A stretch of DNA of 42,913 nucleotides from Oscillospiraceae bacterium (GTDB lineage Bacteria > Bacillota > Clostridia > Oscillospirales > Oscillospiraceae), in the NCBI GenBank assembly GCA_902767915.1, contig CACXJE010000008.1:1-42913 (forward strand), read 5' to 3'. The notes beneath the pieces were generated by a model, which ran no database searches, was not told the origin of the DNA, and saw only the letters and a program-made list of their open reading frames with translations. Every line of letters starts with the position of its first letter. Positions within the stretch are counted from its first letter, which is position 1. Below, in pieces: positions 8,399 to 19,847 of this stretch. A program made the translations under genes and the position numbers.

Positions 8399-8435
8399 AT
8401 GCTGTAAGCGCGCATGCGCGGAAAGGAGCGATACA

Positions 8436-11030
<2,595 letters not shown>

Positions 11031-11050
11031 CCGAAAATAGCTTAATTCTA

Positions 11051-11091
11051 AAAAACGCAGGTGGCTGCCTGGTGCGGCCACTTGCGTTTTT
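11051..11091 (+). terminator. Rho-independent terminator of clpB
   Basis: Stem AAAAACGCAGGTGGC / GCCACTTGCGTTTTT with one G-T wobble and a T-rich end. Confidence 0.88.
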
Positions 11092-11110
11092 CGTTGCGGT
11101 GTGGTACAAT
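11082..11110 (+). promoter_or_regulatory. Promoter of the M18 aminopeptidase operon
   Basis: TTGCGT (11082-11087), 17-nt spacer, TACAAT (11105-11110). The -35 box lies inside the right arm of the clpB terminator. Confidence 0.6.
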
Positions 11111-11140
11111 AATCAGAGATATGAATAAGGAGGGCATCCT

Positions 11141-12484
11141 ATGCTTCAAGATCAAACAACCGCCCTGAAGGGCCTGATGAACTTTCTGAAAAACAGCCCC
11201 ACCTGCTTCCATGCTGTGGATCAGCTCCGCGGCATGCTGGAGGAGGCCGGCTTTGCAAAGCTTCCGGAGTCTCAGCGCTGGACCCTGCAGCCCGGCGGAA
11301 AATATTATACGGTTCGCAACGGCTCCAGCGTGATCGCCTTCCGGATCGGCAGCGCATTGGAGCAGCCCGGCTTTACTGTGACCGCCTCTCACAGCGATTC
11401 TCCCTGCTTCAAGATCAAGGAAAACGCGGAGATCAACGTGCGCGGTCATTATATGCAGCTGAACACCGAGGGCTACGGCGGCATGATCTGCTCCACCTGG
11501 CTGGATCGCCCGCTCTCTGTGGCCGGCCGTGTGCTGGTCCGGGAAACCGCTGAGGACGGCAAGGAAAAGCTGGTCACAAAGCTGATCGACTTTGACCGGG
11601 ACCTGGTGATGATCCCCAACGTGGCGATCCACATGAACCGGAAAATCAACGACGGCTTCACCTTTAACAAGCAGATCGACATGATCCCCCTCTTTGGCGG
11701 CGCCGACGTGGAGAAGGGCGAATTCCGGGCCATGGTGGTGGAGCAGGCCGGCGTGAAGCCCGAGGACGTTCTGGGCAGCGACCTGTATCTGTACAACCGC
11801 ATGGCCCCCACCGTCTGGGGCGCCCATAACGAGTATATCTCCTCCGGCAAGCTGGACGATCTGGAATGCGCCTACGGCACCCTGCTGGGCTTCCTGAAGG
11901 GCAGCAACGAAAAGAGCATCCAGGTTTACGCCTGCTTCGACAACGAGGAAGTGGGCTCCGGCACCAAGCAGGGTGCGGATTCCACCTTCCTGCAGGACGT
12001 TCTGTATCGGATCGTGCGGGGGCTCGGTATGGACGACGAGGACTATCGCTGCATCCAGGCCAGGAGCTTCATGCTCTCCTGCGACAACGCCCACGCGGTC
12101 CATCCCAACCATCCGGAGAAGACCGACGTTGCCAACTGCACCTACATGAACGAGGGCATTGTCATCAAGTCCCATGCCGGGCAGAAGTACACCAGCGACG
12201 CGGTTTCCGTGGCCGTGTTCCGGGGGATCTGCGAGAAGGCCGGCGTCCCGGTGCAGTTCTTTGCCAACCGTTCCGATGAGGCCGGCGGCAGCACCCTGGG
12301 CAACATTGCCATGGCCCATGTGTCCATGAACACCGTGGATCTGGGCCTGGCCCAGCTGGCTATGCACAGCGCCTACGAGACCGCCGGCGTCAAGGACCTG
12401 GGCTATCTGGCCGAAGCCAGCGCCGCCTTCTACAGCACCCATCTGGTTCCCGACGAAGCCGGTGTACTGCGGCTGGAGGCCTGA
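11141..12484 (+). CDS. M18 family aminopeptidase
   Basis: 447 residues, within the normal range for M18 (aspartyl/aminopeptidase I) zinc peptidases of the ApeB/LAP4 type. Visible metal and catalytic motifs are TASHSDSPCFKI (His and Asp), CFDNEEVGSGTKQGA (Glu pair) and CDNAHAVHPNHPEK. Members release N-terminal residues from peptides as dodecameric cytosolic enzymes. The ribosome site is AAGGAGGGCATCCT. The HutD gene starts directly at the base after its stop. Confidence 0.93.
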   Translation: MLQDQTTALKGLMNFLKNSPTCFHAVDQLRGMLEEAGFAKLPESQRWTLQPGGKYYTVRNGSSVIAFRIGSALEQPGFTVTASHSDSPCFKIKENAEINVRGHYMQLNTEGYGGMICSTWLDRPLSVAGRVLVRETAEDGKEKLVTKLIDFDRDLVMIPNVAIHMNRKINDGFTFNKQIDMIPLFGGADVEKGEFRAMVVEQAGVKPEDVLGSDLYLYNRMAPTVWGAHNEYISSGKLDDLECAYGTLLGFLKGSNEKSIQVYACFDNEEVGSGTKQGADSTFLQDVLYRIVRGLGMDDEDYRCIQARSFMLSCDNAHAVHPNHPEKTDVANCTYMNEGIVIKSHAGQKYTSDAVSVAVFRGICEKAGVPVQFFANRSDEAGGSTLGNIAMAHVSMNTVDLGLAQLAMHSAYETAGVKDLGYLAEASAAFYSTHLVPDEAGVLRLEA

Positions 12485-13072
12485 ATGTCAATGCTGACAA
12501 AGCTCACCGCCGAACAGATGCAGACCTCGACCTGGTCCGGCGGTACAACCACACAGATTTGCATTTACCCCCGGGAGGCAAAATACGCGGATCGGCAGTT
12601 CCTCTGGCGGATCAGCTCCGCCACTGTGGACCTGGCAGAATCGGACTTCACCCCGTTGCCGGATTACGACCGGTATATCTCCACCCTGCAGGGGGAGATC
12701 GAGCTGACCCACGGGCAAAAGCCCTCCATCCGGTTAAAGCCCTATGAAATACACGGGTTTTCCGGGGCGGAGGACACCCATTGTGTGGGAACCTGTCGGG
12801 ATTTCAATTTGATGCTGCGCCGGGGTGCGGCGGAAGGTTCCATGGAAGCCCTGATGCTCTGCGGTGAACGGATCCTTCCCGCCGGCAGCGGCAGGGGAGA
12901 GACCCTTGTATATTGCGCCGCGGGCAGCTGCCGGGTTCAGGCAGGGGATACCGCCCTTTCTCTTGCCCCCGGCGAGGCAGCCCTGGCAGACAATTGTATG
13001 ATTCTCAGGGTAACCGGTGAAAACGCTGCCTTGATGATCTGCAACATGCTCGAAACGCAGCGGCAGAAGTAA
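12485..13072 (+). CDS. HutD/Ves family protein (double cupin)
   Basis: 195 residues. The pattern TSTWSGGTTTQICIYP, LWRISSATVD, LPDYDRYISTLQGEIEL and CRDFNLMLRRGAAEG matches the HutD/Ves family, a bicupin fold. HutD is linked to histidine utilisation in some bacteria and Ves to cold-related regulation in others; no hut genes are nearby, so function is open. It abuts the aminopeptidase stop (TGA then ATG), so translation is likely coupled; a second ATG six bases later is an alternative start. Confidence 0.85.
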   Translation: MSMLTKLTAEQMQTSTWSGGTTTQICIYPREAKYADRQFLWRISSATVDLAESDFTPLPDYDRYISTLQGEIELTHGQKPSIRLKPYEIHGFSGAEDTHCVGTCRDFNLMLRRGAAEGSMEALMLCGERILPAGSGRGETLVYCAAGSCRVQAGDTALSLAPGEAALADNCMILRVTGENAALMICNMLETQRQK

Positions 13073-13094
13073 CTGATACAACTGGAGGTCTATT

Positions 13095-14303
13095 ATGGAC
13101 TGGGAAAAACTCCAAGGCTTGTTTTTGGACGTGGGTGTCTCCATGATCCGCAGCGGCGGTGAGACGCACCGGGTGGTGGATACCCTCTACCGCCTTGCCT
13201 CAAGCTACGGGTTCTCGGAAGTGAACTTCTGGGTGGTGCCCTCCAATATACAATCCACGCTGACGGATCCGGCGGGGAACCGGATCACGCAGATCCGCAA
13301 CATCCGGGGCTCCGGGATCGATTTTGACCGGCTGTGCAAGCTGAACGCTCTGTCCCGCTGGGCCTGCGCGGAGCGTCCGGATTTGGAGGCTCTGCAGGAA
13401 CGATTCGGGGAGATCCAAAAGACGCCCCCGCTGCGAACCTGGATCTATTATCTGGCGGTGGCCATGGGAGGCTGGGGCTTCGGCCTGTTCTTCGGCTGCA
13501 CTTTGGTGGATTCTCTCGTTGCGCTGATCGCCGCGCTGATCATTGCCTTCCTGAGCCGGCTGCTTTCCACCAGGGAAGGGAACCCCTTGATTCTGAACTT
13601 TTTCATATCCTTTTTCGCAGAGGTCTTCATCATTCACGCCACCCACTTCGGCTTCGGAGAGCACGTGGGCTGTATTACCATCGGCGTGGTGATGCTGATG
13701 ATCAGCGGCCTCGGCGCCACCAACGGCCTGCGGGATCTGATTCATTTAGACACGCTTTCCGGAATTATGAACATCACCGCCGCCTTTACCGGCGCCATCG
13801 GCATTACGCTGGGCATCGCTGTGCCTCTGTTTATCTTCCGGGGCTGGGTCGGAGAAGAAGTGGCGGCGGCGCCGGGCTTCTGGATTCAGATGCTGTTCGG
13901 CACCGTGGCCTGTGTCGGCTTTGCGATCTGGTTCCGGGTCAGAGGGCTCAATATTCTGTTTTGCGCCATTGGGATTTTTCTCACCACCGGCGTCTATCTG
14001 CTGCTGTTCCGGCTCATTCCCGACGTTTTCCTTGCCACCTTGATCGCCGCGGCCTTCTGCGGGCTCTATTCCCAGGTCATGGCCCGCATCAATAAAACGC
14101 CGGCCACTGTGTTTTCTACGATCTGTATTCTGACCTTGATCCCCGGATCCTCGCTGTATTACACCATGAACGGCTTTGTGATGCGGGATCCCGCCCTGAG
14201 CCATGCCAAGGGCATGGAGCTGTTGCTGACCTGCTTTGCCATTGTTCTGGGCTATATGATCGTGGAGGTCGCAAACCGATACATTTGGAAACCCCATCGT
14301 TGA
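13095..14303 (+). CDS. Threonine/serine exporter family protein (ThrE-like, fused DUF1212-DUF3815)
   Basis: 402 residues. A soluble N-terminal half carries the family motif DVGVSMIRSGGETHRVVDTL and FWVVPSNIQ, followed by about ten transmembrane helices. In many Firmicutes the two halves are separate genes; here they form one chain as in corynebacterial ThrE. Predicted to export threonine or serine or related small solutes across the cytoplasmic membrane. Preceded by ACTGGAGG and 22 nt downstream of the HutD gene, in one likely operon with the aminopeptidase, so peptide breakdown coupled to amino-acid efflux is a possible logic (inference). Confidence 0.87.
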   Translation: MDWEKLQGLFLDVGVSMIRSGGETHRVVDTLYRLASSYGFSEVNFWVVPSNIQSTLTDPAGNRITQIRNIRGSGIDFDRLCKLNALSRWACAERPDLEALQERFGEIQKTPPLRTWIYYLAVAMGGWGFGLFFGCTLVDSLVALIAALIIAFLSRLLSTREGNPLILNFFISFFAEVFIIHATHFGFGEHVGCITIGVVMLMISGLGATNGLRDLIHLDTLSGIMNITAAFTGAIGITLGIAVPLFIFRGWVGEEVAAAPGFWIQMLFGTVACVGFAIWFRVRGLNILFCAIGIFLTTGVYLLLFRLIPDVFLATLIAAAFCGLYSQVMARINKTPATVFSTICILTLIPGSSLYYTMNGFVMRDPALSHAKGMELLLTCFAIVLGYMIVEVANRYIWKPHR

Positions 14304-14349
14304 ATCGTCTCAACAAAATCTGTTTATACTGCTTGGGAGGTACCGCAAC

Positions 14350-15177
14350 ATGGACGAAAAGCTGATTCAGGAACGAATCCGGCAGGGACGTGCCTTTATT
14401 TCCGGCTTTGGCGACGACACCGGCCTGGAGAACTACCAATCCGACCAGGATTTGAAAAAACCCCAGCCGCCGCTGACCAAAGCGCCGATGACGGACCAAG
14501 CCCTGGAGCTTCCGAATGATTTTGAGAAGCTTTCCATTGATGGGGATTTTCTGCATATCATCAACACCCGCCGCAGCCGCAGGAGCTATACCGAGGCGCC
14601 CATGTCGCTGCTCCAGCTTTCCTACCTGCTCTGGTGCTCCCAGGGCGTCAAGTCGGTTCGCGGCCGCGCCTATGCAACCCTGCGGACCGTGCCCAGCGGC
14701 GGCGCCAGGCACCCCTTTGAAACCTATCTGGCGATTCAGAACGTAACCGGCCTGCAGGACGGGCTGTACCATTATCTGCCCATGAAGCACCGGCTGGAGT
14801 TCCTGGGCTGCCCGGATGATTTGCGGGGGATAATTTCCAGATCCCTGTGTGAGCAGGATTGGGCTGTCAAGGCCAACGTCGTATTCTTCTATAGCTGCGT
14901 CTTCTATCGCGGCGAGTGGCGCTACGGCATCTGGGCCCATGGCCCCATGCTGATGGACAGCGGCCATGTGACCGAAAACCTCTATCTGGCCGCCACCTCC
15001 ATCGGTCTTGGCGGCTGCGCCATCGCGGCTGTGGATCCCGAGGCTGCAAATCCCGCCTTCTCTCTGGACGGCAAGGAGGAATGTATCTTCTATGCCATGC
15101 CGGTGGGAACGGTGCCGGAGGATCCCCAGGGCGAGGAGGAGACCTTTTACGCCTTTGTCCGGGAACAGAACCTGTAA
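14350..15177 (+). CDS. SagB/ThcOx-family nitroreductase-like oxidoreductase
   Basis: 275 residues. The nitroreductase fold is marked by HIINTRRSRRSYTEAPMSL, the SagB-type LSYLLWCSQGV, RTVPSGGARHPFETYLA and GLYHYLP segments, and a C-terminal GLGGCAIAAVD flavin-contact region. SagB/ThcOx enzymes are FMN-dependent dehydrogenases, some of which aromatise azolines in peptide natural products, but no cyclodehydratase or precursor gene is nearby, so that role is not supported. It leads a tight group with a flavin reductase 16 nt downstream that could supply reduced flavin. Confidence 0.87.
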   Translation: MDEKLIQERIRQGRAFISGFGDDTGLENYQSDQDLKKPQPPLTKAPMTDQALELPNDFEKLSIDGDFLHIINTRRSRRSYTEAPMSLLQLSYLLWCSQGVKSVRGRAYATLRTVPSGGARHPFETYLAIQNVTGLQDGLYHYLPMKHRLEFLGCPDDLRGIISRSLCEQDWAVKANVVFFYSCVFYRGEWRYGIWAHGPMLMDSGHVTENLYLAATSIGLGGCAIAAVDPEAANPAFSLDGKEECIFYAMPVGTVPEDPQGEEETFYAFVREQNL

Positions 15178-15193
15178 GAAAAGGAGACAAGCT

Positions 15194-15688
15194 ATGTTTG
15201 ATCTGCAAGTAAATCCGTTTTCCTGCTTTGATCGGGACTGGGCTCTGGTCTCGGCGGGAACGCTCTCATCCTACAACAGCATGACGATCTCCTGGGGCTC
15301 CATGGGAACCATCTGGAACAAGCCGATCGTGACGGTCTACGTCAGACCGGACCGTTATACCTGGAAGTATTTGAAAGAGAACGAGCTGTTTACGGTCTCC
15401 TTCTATCCGGAGTCCTGCCGGGACGCCCTGATGAAGATGGGCCGGCTTTCCGGCCGGGACGTGGATAAGGCAGCCGCGGCCGGGCTTACCCCCGTGGAAG
15501 TCGGAGGCAGCGTGAGCTTCCGGGAGGCTTCCCGCACATTGATCTGCAGGAAAATTTATATGAACCAGCTCAACCGTTCCGCCTTGCCTGCGGAAGCGGC
15601 AAAGATCTATCAGAACGGGATTGAGCCCCATTACTTAATTATGGGTGAAGTACTGGAGCTCCGGGATCTGCCGGAGAACCGGGACTGA
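15194..15688 (+). CDS. Flavin reductase family (FMN-binding split barrel) protein
   Basis: 164 residues from the ATG at 15194, which has AAGGAGACAAGCT just upstream; the frame is open further 5' but that overlaps the previous gene. The segment WALVSAGTLSSYNSMTISWGSMGTIWNKPIVTVYVRP is the flavin-binding pattern of the flavin reductase-like family, and LFTVSFYPESCRDAL follows as expected. Likely binds FMN and reduces it or another electron carrier. Positioned between a nitroreductase-like gene and glgA. Confidence 0.85.
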   Translation: MFDLQVNPFSCFDRDWALVSAGTLSSYNSMTISWGSMGTIWNKPIVTVYVRPDRYTWKYLKENELFTVSFYPESCRDALMKMGRLSGRDVDKAAAAGLTPVEVGGSVSFREASRTLICRKIYMNQLNRSALPAEAAKIYQNGIEPHYLIMGEVLELRDLPENRD

Positions 15689-15708
15689 CCCACGGAAGGA
15701 GAAGCAAC

Positions 15709-17379
15709 ATGACTGAAAAAAAGAAGACCGTAAGCGCCGAACAAACCGCGCCGGTCAAAGAGAAAAAGCCCGCTGCAAAGCGGACCGCAAAGAAGACAGA
15801 GACCCGGAAGCCCGAAGGCACACCGGAGAAGAAACCCACCCGCAGCAGAAAGCCCGCCGTAAAACAGGAGCAGGCCGCTGCCCCTGTGGAAGCCCCCGCG
15901 GCTCCCGTGGAGCTCCAGCTCCCCCAGCCCCGCAGAAGCGTTGCCTTTATCGGCTCGGAGTGCTATCCCTTTGTGAAGACCGGCGGCTTGGGCGACGTGA
16001 TGTATGCGCTGCCGAAGGCGTTGATCCAGCAGAACTGCGACGTGAAGGTGATCCTTCCCAGATATCGCTGCATTCCCCAGAAATGGCAGGAGAAGATGGT
16101 CTACCGGGGATCCTTTACCATGGATCTGTGCGCCGACGGCCGCTCCTTCTATGTGGGCATTATGGAATACGTCTGGGACGGCGTGGTCTACGACTTCATC
16201 GACAACGAGGAGTTCTTCGGCTTCGGCAATCCCTACACGAACCTGGTGGACGATATCCCGAAGTTCTGCTATTTCGGTAAGGCCGCTCTGGCCGCGCTGA
16301 ACTATATGAACTGGGTGCCCGACGTGATCCATTGCCACGACTGGCAGGCGGCCCTGGTGCCGGTCTATCTGCGGACCCTGTTTGCCGACACCCCGGTCAA
16401 TTCCGCCAAGGTGATCCTGACCATCCACAATCTGCGTTTCCAGGGCGTCTATAACATCGAAACCATCAAATACTGGTCCAATCTGCCGGACTACGTCTTC
16501 AACAAGGACGCGCTCACCCAGAATTGGCTGGACGCCAATATGCTCAAGGGCGGCCTGACCTATTCCAACATGATCACCACCGTCAGCAACACCTATGCAG
16601 GGGAGATCCAGACCCCCTTCTACGGAGAAGGTCTGGATGAACACCTCCGCTATCACGCCGGAAAGCTCCGCGGCATCGTCAACGGCATCGATACGACCCT
16701 TTGGGACAGCGCCACGGACCATCTGCTGGCAGCCAACTACGACGCGGAAACCGTGCTGGAAAAAAAGCGGCTGAACAAGCGTGCCCTGCAGGAGCAGCTC
16801 GGCTTGGATGTCGACGACAGAAAGATCGTGCTCGGTCTGGTCTCCCGCCTCACCAATCAGAAGGGCCTGGATCTTGTCAACGAGATCCTTCCCGCGATGA
16901 TCGACGGCAACACCCAGGTGGTTGTGCTGGGCACCGGCGACGCCCGATACGAGGACTCCTTCCGGTACTTTGAGCACGCCTACAAGGGAAGCGTCTGCTC
17001 CAACATCATGTACGACGAGGGCAGGGCCCATATGATCTATGCCGGTTCCGACGCCCTGCTGGTGCCGTCGCTGTTCGAGCCCTGCGGCCTGACCCAGCTC
17101 ATCGCCATGCGCTACGGCACGGTCCCCATCGTCCGGGAGACCGGCGGCCTGCGGGACACGGTGCTGCCCTACAATCAGTATATCAACGACGGCAACGGCT
17201 TCACCTTCGACCGCTACGAGGCCGGCCTGCTGCTGGACGCCGTCAACCGGGCCAAGACCCTGTATTTCACCGACCGCTGGCGTTGGGATGAGATGGTTCG
17301 CCGGGATATGGAAAAGGATGTCTCCTGGCAGAACTCCGCCAAGCAGTACCGCGCCCTGTATCTGGAGCTGAAGCCGTAA
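15709..17379 (+). CDS. glgA: Glycogen synthase (ADP-glucose type) with basic N-terminal extension
   Basis: 556 residues against roughly 480 for typical GlgA. The GT5 catalytic part begins near residue 78 with VAFIGSECYPFVKTGGLGDV; the ADP-glucose-binding Lys of KTGGLGDV is residue 90. Other GT5 marks are VIHCHDWQAALVP, TIHNLRFQG, GIVNGIDTTLWD and the retaining-enzyme motif PSLFEPCGLTQLIAMRYG. Residues 1-77 are a low-complexity Lys/Ala/Pro/Glu tail without homology I can recognise, resembling histone-H1-like tails. Start at 15709 has GGAAGGAGAAGCAAC upstream and is the only sensible one. No other glg genes are adjacent. Confidence 0.93.
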   Translation: MTEKKKTVSAEQTAPVKEKKPAAKRTAKKTETRKPEGTPEKKPTRSRKPAVKQEQAAAPVEAPAAPVELQLPQPRRSVAFIGSECYPFVKTGGLGDVMYALPKALIQQNCDVKVILPRYRCIPQKWQEKMVYRGSFTMDLCADGRSFYVGIMEYVWDGVVYDFIDNEEFFGFGNPYTNLVDDIPKFCYFGKAALAALNYMNWVPDVIHCHDWQAALVPVYLRTLFADTPVNSAKVILTIHNLRFQGVYNIETIKYWSNLPDYVFNKDALTQNWLDANMLKGGLTYSNMITTVSNTYAGEIQTPFYGEGLDEHLRYHAGKLRGIVNGIDTTLWDSATDHLLAANYDAETVLEKKRLNKRALQEQLGLDVDDRKIVLGLVSRLTNQKGLDLVNEILPAMIDGNTQVVVLGTGDARYEDSFRYFEHAYKGSVCSNIMYDEGRAHMIYAGSDALLVPSLFEPCGLTQLIAMRYGTVPIVRETGGLRDTVLPYNQYINDGNGFTFDRYEAGLLLDAVNRAKTLYFTDRWRWDEMVRRDMEKDVSWQNSAKQYRALYLELKP

Positions 17380-17390
17380 CAGGATTTACT

Positions 17391-17960
17391 ATGAAAAATA
17401 TTCTCTTTCTGAACGACTGTGTTCGTCCGGAGTCCCGCACGCTCCGGCTGGCAAGGGAGCTGCTGAAGCAGGCGGAAGGGACTGTGACAGAGCTGAATCT
17501 GGAAGGGGAGGGGCTGCGCCCGCTGACGGCTGAAGCGCTGCAAAAGAGAGAGCGGCTGCTCTCCGAAGGCCGGTTGGAGGCTCCGATGTTTCGATACGCC
17601 CGGCAGTTTGCCCGGGCGGATGAGATCGTCCTGGCGGCGCCCTACTGGGATCTGAGCTTTCCGGCTTCCGTGAAGACCTATCTGGAGCATATCACGGTTG
17701 TGGGCGTGAGCTTCCGATACGACGAGACCGGCTGTCCCGTCGGCCTTTGCAGGGCAAAGCGGCTGTCCTACGTGATGACCGCCGGCGGTCCGATTCTACC
17801 GTCCAACCAGGGCTTCTCCTATGTCCGGGAGCTCTGTCAGGTGTTTTACGGCATTCCAGACGTCAGACTGATTGCCGCAGAGGGCCTGGATGTCTATGGG
17901 AATGACCCGGAGGCGATCCTCAGGGAAGCTGTTCAACGGCTCCAGGAAGAAGAACGATAA
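17391..17960 (+). CDS. Flavodoxin-fold NAD(P)H oxidoreductase (azoreductase-like)
   Basis: 189 residues. N-terminal MKNILFLNDCVRPESRTLRLA is the phosphate-loop-like FMN site, AAPYWDLSFPASVKTYLEHI is the AzoR-type segment and VMTAGGPI the second FMN contact. Likely an FMN-dependent NAD(P)H quinone or azo reductase. It begins 11 nt after glgA and ends the four-gene redox/glycogen group. Confidence 0.83.
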   Translation: MKNILFLNDCVRPESRTLRLARELLKQAEGTVTELNLEGEGLRPLTAEALQKRERLLSEGRLEAPMFRYARQFARADEIVLAAPYWDLSFPASVKTYLEHITVVGVSFRYDETGCPVGLCRAKRLSYVMTAGGPILPSNQGFSYVRELCQVFYGIPDVRLIAAEGLDVYGNDPEAILREAVQRLQEEER

Positions 17961-17971
17961 ACCGTAAAAAA

Positions 17972-18027
17972 ACAGTCAAATCGGGATTTGTCGGGCGGAA
18001 ACGCCCGACAAATCCCGATTTGACTGT
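17972..18027. terminator. Perfect 26-bp hairpin with GAAA tetraloop
   Basis: Two 26-nt arms (17972-17997 and 18002-18027) are exact reverse complements around GAAA. It lies between the convergent azoreductase-like gene (+) and the membrane protein gene (-), so a bidirectional terminator is likely, with A-run on the left and a short T-run on the right. Confidence 0.75.
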
Positions 18028-18067
18028 ATCCTTTTCAAAAGGAGAGCGGCCGGTTCTTATCGTGCTC

Positions 18068-18961
18068 TCATTTATTTGCTTCCTCTGACAGTCGCCGCGT
18101 TACTGTGTATGTGTGGCGCTCAATGTGCAAATCATATTCTTCCTTTTCGCCGGTCGGTGAAACAAGCGTCAAAACCGTGTCGCCGGCTTTTTTGAAATCG
18201 GCGTGGAGCACATAGTCTTCAAAGCTTTCGTCATACCTGATCTCAACGTCTCCGTACTTCTTATCCGCAAGGTACGCCGTGTAGGTATCATCAAATGGAT
18301 GTTCTTTTCCGCTCCCCATGATCTCAGTGCTGTATACCGGCGGTTTCACCAGGCTGAGAATTGTGAGGGCTGCAATGACAGCGACGCTGATGGCCACTCC
18401 GACTGCTTTTATTTTTTTGTTATGAAAAACAGCCACGGGGTATAGGATCATGGCGCAGGCGCAGAACAGTGAAATCAGGATATACCTCGGCCTTGAAAAC
18501 AGAAAGTCCGAAAAATAAGCGCTGTAGGAATCGGCAGTCAATAGGATCATCGGCAGAAGGATCAGATAGCCCCACCATTTGCCCTTTTTCATCCAATAGC
18601 CGATGTAGCCCATGGGGAAGCAGAAAATCGTCCAGACAAACCAATATTTATAGTATCCAAACAGATTCCACCCCTGCCAGCTGAAGGGCACCTGAAGCAG
18701 ATAGACCAGCGGCTGGCTGATCAGAAAGAACACAAAGCATTTCAACGCCGCGTCCAGGTTGGAGTTACTGTTCATGATAATGATAATTCCAAACAGAATC
18801 CAAACCTCAAAGGTTGCGGTAATTGTATGGAACGAGGTATTCTGAAAGATTGGAATGATCGCCATCAAAGCGGTAAACACACCCGCCGCGACAGCCGATA
18901 GGATTAACTTCGGCCATGTCAGATTGACTCCGCCAAACAACTTTTTGATTGCCTTTTTCAT
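18068..18961 (-). CDS. Hypothetical polytopic membrane protein
   Basis: 297 residues from the ATG at 18961; a TTG at 18967 in the same frame has better spacing to AGGAAGGA and would add two residues. About six or seven hydrophobic helices fill residues 18-210 (for example AAGVFTALMAIIPIF, WILFGIIIIMN, ILISLFCACAMIL), followed by a soluble C-terminal domain of about 85 residues rich in charged beta-strand-like segments (GDVEIRYDESFEDYVLHADF), probably outside the cell. I do not recognise the family. Base composition is lower in GC than its neighbours, which hints at recent acquisition. Confidence 0.8.
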   Translation of the reverse strand: MKKAIKKLFGGVNLTWPKLILSAVAAGVFTALMAIIPIFQNTSFHTITATFEVWILFGIIIIMNSNSNLDAALKCFVFFLISQPLVYLLQVPFSWQGWNLFGYYKYWFVWTIFCFPMGYIGYWMKKGKWWGYLILLPMILLTADSYSAYFSDFLFSRPRYILISLFCACAMILYPVAVFHNKKIKAVGVAISVAVIAALTILSLVKPPVYSTEIMGSGKEHPFDDTYTAYLADKKYGDVEIRYDESFEDYVLHADFKKAGDTVLTLVSPTGEKEEYDLHIERHTYTVTRRLSEEANK

Positions 18962-19118
18962 TGTCAATGAAATCCTTCCTGTTCTTTTCTCAGCAAGGGA
19001 GAGACTATCCCATTGCCGTTGTGTCCTGTCAGCCGGATTGTCATCCCTGCATAGGGGGCTTTGGAACCTTCATTCAATAAGATAGCATAAAGACCCGGAA
19101 AAATCAAAGATAAAAACG

Positions 19119-19148
19119 ACAGCCCGCCGAATGGCGGACTGTGTTTTT
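19119..19148 (+). terminator. Hairpin with T-run in the intergenic space
   Basis: ACAGCCCGCC, GAAT, GGCGGACTGT followed by GTTTTTA. No + strand gene precedes it, so it may belong to a lost gene. The rest of 18968-19307 holds another imperfect hairpin at 19212-19247 and no gene I can support. Confidence 0.4.
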
Positions 19149-19307
19149 ATTGTACGTTGCACCCAAAAAGATATTTTGCTTTTTTGTGTTATCGAGGGCG
19201 TTTTCTCAGTCATAAACCAGAAGTCAAGAGGATGACTCCTGGTTTATTTCATTTTTCAGGGGATATGATAGAATAGTACCGACCTGAAAAGAAGGACTTG
19301 GGACATC

Positions 19308-19823
19308 TCAAACGCTATAAACGTAATTCGCTTTTCTCGGCGCGGCTTCTCCGGCGGGCTTCGCCGCATAGCCGAGGATCAGGTTGCCGATCCCTTCGTA
19401 ATTGCCTTCGATACCGAGCTTTTTGAGGATCGCTTTGCCTTCTTCTGACTCGAACTCCTCTTTGGCGCGGTGTACCCAGCAGCTTGCAACGCCGAGGTCT
19501 GCAGCGGCGTTCAGCATATTGCCCATCACAAGACTGCCGTCATAGAGATAGGTCGGCATGGTTTTGTCCGCCAGAACGACGATCAGCTCCGGAGCGCCGT
19601 AGAACGGGTCGATCTCCATGCCCATTGCCGCAGCATTGAGCTTTGCCAGCTTATTGCGGATTTCCCGATCCTTGATGACGAGGATGATGGGAGACTGCTT
19701 GCCCATCCCGGTCGGCGCGTAAGTACCGGCTTCGATGATGGCGTTCAGCTTTTCCTCTTCGACGTGCTCCGCCTTGTAGGCGCGGCAGCTTCTGCGGGTT
19801 TTCAGTGTTTTCAGGGTTTCCAT
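19308..19823 (-). CDS. Nitroreductase family protein
   Basis: 171 residues. The FMN-binding nitroreductase pattern is LKTRRSCRAYKAEHVEEEKLN with APTGMGKQSP, then GSLVMGNMLNAAADLGVASCWVH and LILGYAA near the end. It uses NAD(P)H and FMN to reduce nitro or other electrophilic substrates. Last gene of the HxlR - radical SAM - nitroreductase operon, 24 nt after the radical SAM stop, with AGGTACATACTC upstream. Confidence 0.9.
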   Translation of the reverse strand: METLKTLKTRRSCRAYKAEHVEEEKLNAIIEAGTYAPTGMGKQSPIILVIKDREIRNKLAKLNAAAMGMEIDPFYGAPELIVVLADKTMPTYLYDGSLVMGNMLNAAADLGVASCWVHRAKEEFESEEGKAILKKLGIEGNYEGIGNLILGYAAKPAGEAAPRKANYVYSV

Positions 19824-19847
19824 GAGTATGTACCTCCAAAATAATAA

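Noticed and set aside
14350..15688. Azole-modified peptide (TOMM) biosynthetic cluster because of the SagB-like gene
   Set aside because: No cyclodehydratase, YcaO protein or precursor peptide in the neighbourhood.
15631..17031. 466-residue minus-strand frame opposite glgA
   Set aside because: Antisense shadow; the + strand GT5 motifs are unambiguous.
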